A stretch of DNA of 5,111 bases from Candidatus Binatia bacterium (GTDB lineage: Bacteria > Desulfobacterota_B > Binatia > UBA9968). This document shows positions 1 to 5,111 of the stretch, in pieces. The number at the start of each line of letters is the position of its first letter. Position 1 is the first letter of the stretch. The notes under the pieces were generated by a model. That model worked only from the letters and a program-made list of their open reading frames with translations, was not told the DNA's origin and ran no database searches. The DNA lies in the NCBI GenBank assembly GCA_025922795.1, contig JAICHC010000272.1:1-5111 (forward strand), read 5' to 3'. The position numbers and the translations under genes were made by a program.

Positions 1-1
1 C

Positions 2-1906
2 CAAGAAAAAACATTCGCCGCCGGCAAAATTCCCGGCGGTTTTTTTAAGCGCGAAGGCCGACCTTCTGAAAAGGAGATCCTCACCTGCCGGCTGATTGAC
101 CGGTCGATTCGCCCGCTGTTCTCGGAAGGGCTGCGCTGCGAAACTCAGGTGATCGCCACAGTGCTATCGGCCGATCGTGAGAACGATCCCGACATCGTGG
201 CGATGCTCGGCGCCTCGGTCGCCCTGCACGTTTCCGACATTCCCTTCAACGGTCCATTGGCCGGCGTTCGTATCGGCCGCAATAACCGCCAATGGGTGAT
301 CAATCCGACCCAAAGTCAGCTCGACGAAAGCGACATGGACATCTTTCTGTCCGGCAGCCAGGACGCGATCGTCATGGTCGAGGGCGGCGCGCAGATGGTG
401 TCCGAGGACGAGATCCTCGAGGCGTTGTATGCCGGTCATCAGGCGATTCAGCCGTTGATCGAGATTCAAGAACAGCTGCGCAGAGAAATCGGCAAGTCGA
501 AGAGAGAAGTGCCGCTCGCCAAGCTCGATCAGGCGGTTGTCCGGCGAGTCGAAGAACTGGCCTTGGCAAAGCTCAAACAGGCGCTCGAAGTGCCGGAAAA
601 ACTGGAGCGCTACAAGCGCATCGCCGAGGTCAAAGGGGTCGTCGTGCCGCAGGCTCTGGCCGAGTTTCCCGATAAACAAAAAGACATCAAAGGCGCCTTC
701 GAAGAGCTTAAGCGAAATGTCTTTCGCGGCCTAGTGATTCACCAGGAACGGCGCATCGACGGGCGCGGTCTGAAGGACATCCGCCCGATTACTTGCGAAG
801 TCGAGGTGCTGCCGCGCACCCACGGCTCGGCATTGTTTACGCGCGGCGAGACTCAGGCTCTCGTGGTGACCACTCTGGGCACCACATCAGACGAGCAGCG
901 GGTCGATGCCTTGATCGGCGAGCATTTCAAGAAATTCATGTTGCACTACAATTTTCCGCCGTTCAGCGTCGGCGAAGTCAAATTCCTCAGAGGTCCGGGC
1001 CGCCGTGAGATCGGCCATGGCAACCTCGCTGAGCGTGCTCTGCTGCCGGTCCTGCCCGCCGAGGAGAGCTTTCCTTACACGATCAGAATCGTCTCAGAAA
1101 TATTGGAGTCCAACGGCTCGACATCGATGGCGACGGTGTGCGGCGGCTCGCTCGCGCTGATGGACGCGGGTGTGCCGGTGTCCGCGCCGGTGGCCGGAAT
1201 CGCCATGGGCTTGATCAAAGAAGGCGAGCATGTGCGAGTGCTTTCCGACATTCTCGGCGATGAAGATCATCTTGGCGATATGGATTTTAAAGTCGCCGGC
1301 ACGTCCGAGGGGGTCACTTCGCTGCAGATGGATATCAAAATCAGCGGGGTCAACCGGGACGTCATGCAACAGGCGCTGCATCAGGCCAAGGAGGGTCGGT
1401 TGCATATTCTCGGCATCATGAACGACACTTTGCCGACGCCACGTACCAATGTTTCCGGCCATGCGCCGCGGATTATCACGTTGAAGGTGAAACCGGATAA
1501 GATCCGAGAGATCATCGGCCCAGGCGGCAAAGTGATCCGCGGCATCATCGAAGCGACCGGGGTCAAAATGGACGTCGAGGACGACGGCACGGTGCGAATC
1601 GCCTCCGTCGACGAAGAGGCGTCGCGGAAGGCGATCGAGATGGTCCAGAGGATCGCCGCCGAGGCCGAGGTCGGAAAAATCTACAAGGGCACCGTGCGCA
1701 AAATCGTCGAGTTCGGGGCGTTCGTCGAAATTCTCCCCGGCACCGACGGCCTGCTTCACATTTCCCAGCTCGCTCCCGAGCGCGTGCGAAAAGTCACCGA
1801 CGTGCTCAAAGAGGGCGACGAGGTGATGGTCAAAGTTTTGGAGATCGACCGCCAGGGTAAGATCCGATTGAGCCGCAAAGAAGCGCTGCAGGAAACCGGC
1901 ACCTGA
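2..1906 (+). CDS. pnp: Polyribonucleotide nucleotidyltransferase (PNPase), 5'-truncated by window edge
   Basis: PNPase is a trimeric cytoplasmic 3'-to-5' exoribonuclease that uses phosphate to release nucleoside diphosphates from RNA. The open frame runs in from the window edge and gives 634 residues. Aligned from memory with E. coli PNPase (711 aa), about 63 N-terminal residues are missing, so the true start lies upstream; the GTG at 149 is internal. Visible in order: the rest of the first RNase PH domain with the FFKR loop (residues 14-17) and GRPSE (19-23); a helical linker (about 135-225); the second RNase PH domain from about 248, with [12 protein letters not shown] (274-285), the phosphate-site GSTS (372-375) and catalytic D422, D428 and K430 in [12 protein letters not shown]; a KH domain with its GPGG loop (506-509); and an S1 domain (about 557-627). 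The middle serine of the usual GSSS is threonine. The protein ends just after S1 with a very short tail. All key residues are intact. Identification is near certain. Confidence 0.98.
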   Translation, partial: QEKTFAAGKIPGGFFKREGRPSEKEILTCRLIDRSIRPLFSEGLRCETQVIATVLSADRENDPDIVAMLGASVALHVSDIPFNGPLAGVRIGRNNRQWVINPTQSQLDESDMDIFLSGSQDAIVMVEGGAQMVSEDEILEALYAGHQAIQPLIEIQEQLRREIGKSKREVPLAKLDQAVVRRVEELALAKLKQALEVPEKLERYKRIAEVKGVVVPQALAEFPDKQKDIKGAFEELKRNVFRGLVIHQERRIDGRGLKDIRPITCEVEVLPRTHGSALFTRGETQALVVTTLGTTSDEQRVDALIGEHFKKFMLHYNFPPFSVGEVKFLRGPGRREIGHGNLAERALLPVLPAEESFPYTIRIVSEILESNGSTSMATVCGGSLALMDAGVPVSAPVAGIAMGLIKEGEHVRVLSDILGDEDHLGDMDFKVAGTSEGVTSLQMDIKISGVNRDVMQQALHQAKEGRLHILGIMNDTLPTPRTNVSGHAPRIITLKVKPDKIREIIGPGGKVIRGIIEATGVKMDVEDDGTVRIASVDEEASRKAIEMVQRIAAEAEVGKIYKGTVRKIVEFGAFVEILPGTDGLLHISQLAPERVRKVTDVLKEGDEVMVKVLEIDRQGKIRLSRKEALQETGT

Positions 1907-1924
1907 TTCACTGAGCCGCATTTG

Positions 1925-3199
1925 ATGTTCGCTAAAACCGTCCTCGACAACGGCATCCGTGTGGTCTCGCATGAGATGCCGGACAATCGCTCGGTGAGTC
2001 TCGGAATCTGGGTGGAGAACGGCTCGCGTCACGAAAGCACCGAGGAAAACGGCATTTCCCACTTCATCGAGCATTTACTCTTCAAGGGCACCGAGCGGCG
2101 CAGCGCGGCGCAAATTGCCGAGGAGATGGACGCGGTTGGCGGCATCATCAACGCCTTCACTTCCAAGGAAAACACCTGCTACTACGCCAAGGTGCTCGAT
2201 GAGAATCTGCCGCTAGCGATCGATCTCTTGACCGACATCTTTCTTCACTCCAGCTTCGACGCTGAAGAGATCGAACGGGAGCGGTCGGTGATCCTCCAGG
2301 AGATCTCGCAATCAGAGGACACGCCGGACGACTACGTCCACGATCTTTTCAATTTGGATTTTTTCCAGAATCAGCCGATCGGCCGGCCGATTTGCGGCCG
2401 TCAAGAGACCGTAACCGGCTTTAGCCGCGACGACATCGTCAAGTTCTTCAAAGCGCGCTACCGGCCCGAGAAAGTCATCGTGTCCGCCGCCGGCAACCTC
2501 CGTCACGGTGCGATCGTCGAAGCGATGGCGGCGCGGCTCGGCTCGATCGGCCAGGTGTCACTTAAGAGCGCCACGGAGATCGGTGCGGATATCCTGCCCA
2601 CGACGGCAAGCGGCATTTACCCGCATCCAAAACCTTTGGAACAGGTTCATCTCTGTCTAGGCATGACCGGAATTCACCAAACCCATCCGAAACGCTATGT
2701 CGGCTACGTGCTGAACACACTGCTTGGCGGCGGCATGAGCTCGCGTCTATTTCAGGAAATCCGTGAGAAGCGCGGCAAGGCTTATTCGGTTTATTCGTTT
2801 TCATCGTCATACAAAGACGTCGGTTACGTGGGTGTTTACGCCGGGACCAGTCTCGAATCCACTGAAGAGGTCGTCGAGCTGATCACACAAGAGCTCAAAA
2901 AGCTCGCCGCCGGCGAGATGACCAGCGCGGAGCTCGAGCGCACGCAGGGCCAGCTTGTCGGCAGCACGATGCTTGGTTTGGAGTCGACCGATTCCTGGAT
3001 GAGCCATATCGCGCGCAATGAAATTTATTTCGGCAAGTCGATCACGACCGAGGAAATTTGCCAGCGCATTCGCGCGGTGAGCCGCGACGATGTGGTCGAG
3101 TTGGCCGACGATCTTTTCCGTTCCGACGGCCGGACGCTCACGCTATTGGGCGATTTCGCCGATAGTTTTCAAATAAAAAACTTAAACACGAGTCATTGA
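1925..3199 (+). CDS. M16 family zinc metallopeptidase (processing-protease-like, M16B type)
   Basis: This is a 424-residue insulinase/pitrilysin-family protease, the size of single-chain bacterial M16B enzymes related to the mitochondrial processing peptidase beta subunit. The inverted zinc motif HFIEH is at residues 46-50 (H46, E49 catalytic base, H50). E126, in VILQEI, lies exactly 76 residues after H50, the M16B spacing for the third zinc ligand, and the assisting E119 is also present, so the enzyme should be active. The second, non-catalytic half carries the glycine-rich loop [19 protein letters not shown] (266-284) followed by AYSVYS, including the conserved Arg/Tyr substrate-binding region. 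There is no signal peptide or membrane segment, so it is probably cytoplasmic. ATG 1925 is preferred over the adjacent TTG 1922 because it is the stronger codon; no good Shine-Dalgarno precedes either. The gene starts 18 bases after pnp and is probably co-transcribed. The family is certain; the physiological substrate is unknown. Confidence 0.95.
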   Translation: MFAKTVLDNGIRVVSHEMPDNRSVSLGIWVENGSRHESTEENGISHFIEHLLFKGTERRSAAQIAEEMDAVGGIINAFTSKENTCYYAKVLDENLPLAIDLLTDIFLHSSFDAEEIERERSVILQEISQSEDTPDDYVHDLFNLDFFQNQPIGRPICGRQETVTGFSRDDIVKFFKARYRPEKVIVSAAGNLRHGAIVEAMAARLGSIGQVSLKSATEIGADILPTTASGIYPHPKPLEQVHLCLGMTGIHQTHPKRYVGYVLNTLLGGGMSSRLFQEIREKRGKAYSVYSFSSSYKDVGYVGVYAGTSLESTEEVVELITQELKKLAAGEMTSAELERTQGQLVGSTMLGLESTDSWMSHIARNEIYFGKSITTEEICQRIRAVSRDDVVELADDLFRSDGRTLTLLGDFADSFQIKNLNTSH

Positions 3200-3231
3200 T
3201 TGCCGCTGAATCGGCGGCAGCGCGGGCCAAG

Positions 3232-3690
3232 GTGGAAGAAGTTCGCATTGAGATCAAGCGCCTGGGGCGAAGCTCGGCGCAGCTCGATCTTCCGGCGTAT
3301 ATGACCGAAGGCGCCGCCGGCATGGATCTTTGCGCCGATGCCGACGGTGATATCGAGCTTGCGCCTCTGCAGCGAGCCCTCGTCCCCACCGGTATCGCGA
3401 TCGCATTGCCGCTCGGTTTTGAAGCACAAATTCGGCCGCGCAGCGGCTTGGCGTTGAAGCAAGGATTGACCCTGCTCAACAGCCCCGGCACCATCGACTC
3501 AGACTACCGCGGCGAAATTCAGATCATCGCGGTCAATCTCGGCTCGACGCCGATCGTGATCCAGCGTGGCCAACGTATCGCCCAGATGGTCGTGCAACGG
3601 GTGGTGCGGGTCCATTGGCGAGAAGTCGACGATCTTGCCTCGACCGGGCGCGCGGCGGGCGGCTTCGGCCATTCGGATCGAAAAAGCTGA
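3232..3690 (+). CDS. dut: Deoxyuridine 5'-triphosphate nucleotidohydrolase (dUTPase)
   Basis: dUTPase hydrolyses dUTP to dUMP and pyrophosphate, which keeps uracil out of DNA and supplies the thymidylate synthase substrate; the enzyme is a cytoplasmic homotrimer. From GTG 3232 the product is 152 aa, the usual size of the trimeric family. All five motifs are present: 1, AAGMDLCAD (28-36); 2, RPRSGLALK (68-76); 3, [10 protein letters not shown] (86-95) with the catalytic aspartate D89 and uracil-pocket Y92; 4, RGQRIAQM (112-119); 5, the glycine-rich [13 protein letters not shown] (137-149) that closes over the triphosphate. The start is uncertain. The frame is open back to a TTG at 3196 that overlaps the M16 stop in TTGA and would add 12 mostly Ala/Glu residues (164 aa). 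GTG 3232 is chosen because family members begin only a few residues before the VRIEIKRL strand; neither start has a clear Shine-Dalgarno. Function is near certain, the start about 60:40. Confidence 0.96.
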   Translation: MEEVRIEIKRLGRSSAQLDLPAYMTEGAAGMDLCADADGDIELAPLQRALVPTGIAIALPLGFEAQIRPRSGLALKQGLTLLNSPGTIDSDYRGEIQIIAVNLGSTPIVIQRGQRIAQMVVQRVVRVHWREVDDLASTGRAAGGFGHSDRKS

Positions 3691-3699
3691 CGTTCACGG

Positions 3700-3779
3700 G
3701 GTTGAAGGTTCAAAGTTTAAAGTAATGTCTCAGGATCGCCTGACACGATGGAACCTTGAACGATTGAACTTTTGAACGA
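3700..3779. repeat. Short-period direct repeats arranged as an inverted repeat (intergenic hairpin)
   Basis: The left arm is built of 7-base units: GGTTGAA (3700-3706), GGTTCAA (3707-3713), AGTTTAA (3714-3720), then a decayed AGTAATG. The right arm has 8-base units in the opposite sense: TTGAACGA (3756-3763), TTGAACTT (3764-3771), TTGAACGA (3772-3779), preceded by TGGAACC (3749-3755). Bases 3708-3720 can pair with 3764-3777 over 13 base pairs, with one G-U pair and one bulged T at 3770. Between the arms a second hairpin pairs TCAGG (3730-3734) with CCTGA (3739-3743) around an ATCG loop. There is no T-run after the stem, so it is not a classical intrinsic terminator. It fills most of the spacer between dut and purB. 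It may be one copy of a dispersed intergenic repeat; that part is inference. Confidence 0.75.
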
Positions 3780-3785
3780 AGAAGG
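3779..3785 (+). promoter_or_regulatory. Candidate ribosome-binding site of purB
   Basis: The purine-rich AAGAAGG is the best Shine-Dalgarno-like string before purB. Twelve bases separate it from the ATG at 3798, slightly longer than the usual spacing. It starts at the last base of the repeat array and two bases after the 3' end of the predicted stem, so it would remain single-stranded but close to the hairpin. This is a moderate-strength assignment from sequence only. Confidence 0.5.
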
Positions 3786-3797
3786 CGACTTCGAAGC

Positions 3798-5090
3798 ATG
3801 ATTCCCCGTTACACCCGTCCCGAAATGGGGCGGATCTGGTCCGAAGAGAACGGCTTTCAGAAATGGCTCGACGTGGAAATCCTCGCCGCCGAGGGTTTGT
3901 CCAAGCTCGGCAAAGTTCCCAGAGCCGCGATCGCGCGGATTCGAAAGAAAGCTCGCTTCGACGTCAAGCGCATCCGCGAGATTGAAGCCGAGGTCAAGCA
4001 CGAGATCATCGCTTTTTTAAGTTCGGTGGCGGAATCGATCGGCGACGACGCGCGTTACCTCCACGTCGGCATGACCTCGTCGGACGTTATGGATACCGGA
4101 TTAGCGATTCAGTTCAAAGAAGCGTCGGCCATCCTCGAGCGCGATATTGAAGACCTGCTGCAGGTACTCCGGCGCCAGGCGCACAAGTACAAACGCACGG
4201 TGATGATCGGCCGCACTCACGGAGTTCATGCCGAGCCGATCACCTTCGGGCTAAAGCTCGCGCTCTGGTATCAGGAAATGGAGCGTAACCTAGGGCGCTT
4301 CCAAAAAGCGGCCGACGAGATCGCGGTTGGACAAATTTCCGGCGCGGTGGGAACTTTCGCGCAGATATCGCCTAAGGTCGAGGCCTACGTTTGCAAGAAA
4401 AGCGGCCTCAAGCCGGCGCCGGTCTCGAACCAGATTATTCAGCGCGACCGGCATGCCTATTATTTTGCAACGCTGGCGATCATTGCCGGCTCGCTCGAAA
4501 AATTTGCCGTCGAAATCCGCCACTTGCAGCGCACCGAAGTGCAGGAGGCGGAAGAGCCGTTCACAGCGGGCCAGAAGGGCTCCTCGGCGATGCCGCACAA
4601 GCGCAATCCGATACTCTCGGAAAACGTATCGGGGATGGCTCGGTTGATGCGCTCCTACGCCCTGGCGGCGATGGAAAATGTGCCGCTTTGGCACGAACGG
4701 GACATCAGCCATTCTTCGGTTGAGCGGGTCATTGCGCCAGATGCGACGATCGCACTCGATTTCATGCTGCGGCGCATGATCTATGTGCTCGGCGACCTCT
4801 GCGTCTATCCGGAAAACATGAAGCGCAATTTGGAGAAAAGCGGCGGCGCGGTGTTTTCGGAAAAGATTTTGCTCGCGCTGGTCGCCAAGGGAATCGCCCG
4901 CGACGACGCGTATCGGATGGTGCAAAAGCATGCCCTCAAAGTCGGCAGGGAGGGGGGAAATCTCAAACGCGAGCTGATTACGGACCCGGAAATCCGGCGC
5001 CATTTATCGGCTGAAGAGATCGATGCGGGGTGGGGTGTCGAGCACCATTTGGCCAACCTCAACTTTATTTTTCGCCGCGTCTTTCACTAG
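3798..5090 (+). CDS. purB: Adenylosuccinate lyase
   Basis: PurB catalyses two beta-eliminations that release fumarate: SAICAR to AICAR in de novo purine synthesis, and adenylosuccinate to AMP. It is a cytoplasmic homotetramer of the fumarase/aspartase superfamily. The 430-aa product matches the Bacillus-type length (about 430) rather than the longer E. coli form. Conserved blocks: the N-terminal MIPRYTRPEM, typical of the family and fixing ATG 3798 as start; KHEI with H68; YLHVGMTSSDVMDT with H89; GRTHGVHAEP (138-147) with the catalytic H141; the mobile signature loop GSSAMPHKRNP (261-271) with the catalytic serine at 262/263 plus K268 and N270; and ENVPLWHERDISHSSVER (293-310). H68, H89 and H141 fall at the same numbers as in the Bacillus subtilis enzyme as I recall it. 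The reading frame is intact to TAG at 5088-5090. It is 107 bases from dut across a repeat-bearing spacer, so it may belong to the same operon or begin a purine operon continuing past the window. Confidence 0.98.
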   Translation: MIPRYTRPEMGRIWSEENGFQKWLDVEILAAEGLSKLGKVPRAAIARIRKKARFDVKRIREIEAEVKHEIIAFLSSVAESIGDDARYLHVGMTSSDVMDTGLAIQFKEASAILERDIEDLLQVLRRQAHKYKRTVMIGRTHGVHAEPITFGLKLALWYQEMERNLGRFQKAADEIAVGQISGAVGTFAQISPKVEAYVCKKSGLKPAPVSNQIIQRDRHAYYFATLAIIAGSLEKFAVEIRHLQRTEVQEAEEPFTAGQKGSSAMPHKRNPILSENVSGMARLMRSYALAAMENVPLWHERDISHSSVERVIAPDATIALDFMLRRMIYVLGDLCVYPENMKRNLEKSGGAVFSEKILLALVAKGIARDDAYRMVQKHALKVGREGGNLKRELITDPEIRRHLSAEEIDAGWGVEHHLANLNFIFRRVFH

Positions 5091-5106
5091 CACATACGCG
5101 ACAGTC

Positions 5107-5111
5107 TGGAG
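5107..5111 (+). promoter_or_regulatory. Possible ribosome-binding site for a gene beyond the window
   Basis: TGGAG closes the window 16 bases after the purB stop and resembles a Shine-Dalgarno core. If real, a same-strand gene would start within about ten bases beyond the edge; another purine gene such as purC is a plausible guess from gene order in other bacteria. Nothing in the window confirms it. Confidence 0.25.

Noticed and set aside
149..151. GTG at 149 as the start of pnp
   Set aside because: The same frame is open to the window edge and encodes the conserved [19 protein letters not shown] and [11 protein letters not shown] segments of PNPase, so this codon is an internal valine.
1094..2074. 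A 326-codon open frame on the minus strand opposite pnp and the start of the M16 gene
   Set aside because: It lies antisense to highly conserved PNPase catalytic, KH and S1 segments and runs across the pnp/M16 junction. Its translation is rich in His, Asp and Arg with no recognisable domain, typical of a mirror frame in GC-rich coding DNA.
3146..3175. Promoter for dut inside the AT-rich end of the M16 gene (TTGGGC, 18-base spacer, CAAATA)
   Set aside because: The -10 candidate matches TATAAT at only two positions and the AT richness is explained by the C-terminal codons of the M16 gene, including Lys and Asn; not supportable.
3700..3779. Intrinsic (Rho-independent) terminator after dut
   Set aside because: The stem is AT-rich with a bulge, and it is followed by GAACGAAGAAGG rather than a run of T. 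It does not meet the usual criteria on the + strand.
3687..3797. Sigma70-type promoter for purB using TTGAAG/TTGAAC in the repeats as -35
   Set aside because: The only reasonable -10 (AGTAAT, 3721-3726) is 13 bases from TTGAAG (3702-3707) and 28 from CTGACG (3687-3692), both poor spacings, and TTGAAC units have no -10 at 16-18 bases.
3691..3797. CRISPR array or att site in the spacer
   Set aside because: The repeat units are 7-8 bases and contiguous with no spacers, and no integrase, tRNA or cas gene is nearby.
4290..5003. A 237-codon open frame on the minus strand opposite purB
   Set aside because: It is fully antisense to conserved PurB motifs, its composition is Arg/His-rich, and no family is recognisable; it is a shadow of purB.

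Overview
The window is a compact, single-direction (+ strand) piece of a moderately GC-rich bacterial chromosome. It holds four housekeeping genes: a 5'-truncated pnp (polynucleotide phosphorylase), an M16-family zinc protease, dut (dUTPase) and purB (adenylosuccinate lyase). Every protein is recognisable by family motifs, and none looks foreign, broken or recently acquired. I see no RNA gene, insertion sequence, CRISPR array or integration site.

Layout: bases 2-1906 carry the last 634 residues of PNPase, with about 63 N-terminal residues lying outside the window. An 18-base gap leads to the M16 protease (1925-3199). dut follows at once: its reading frame touches the protease stop codon, and the likeliest start is GTG at 3232 (to 3690). 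A 107-base spacer (3691-3797) is the only real intergenic region. It contains a short-period repeat array that can fold into a long imperfect hairpin. purB fills 3798-5090, and the final 21 bases hold only a possible ribosome-binding site for a gene beyond the edge.

The genes probably form at least one transcription unit (pnp-M16-dut), because gaps are tiny and no terminator is visible. purB may be read through or may start a new purine-synthesis unit. Functionally, PNPase degrades RNA to nucleoside diphosphates, dUTPase cleans the dNTP pool and supplies dUMP, and PurB acts twice in purine synthesis. The M16 enzyme is a cytoplasmic-type peptidase whose substrate cannot be read from sequence.

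Taxonomy: the pnp / M16 / dut order is one I associate with Deltaproteobacteria-like and related uncultivated lineages. The PurB is of the Bacillus/Thermotoga ~430-residue type rather than the longer E. coli type. I cannot name a genus. I found no undescribed biological system here; the spacer repeat hairpin is the one element that ordinary gene annotation does not explain.
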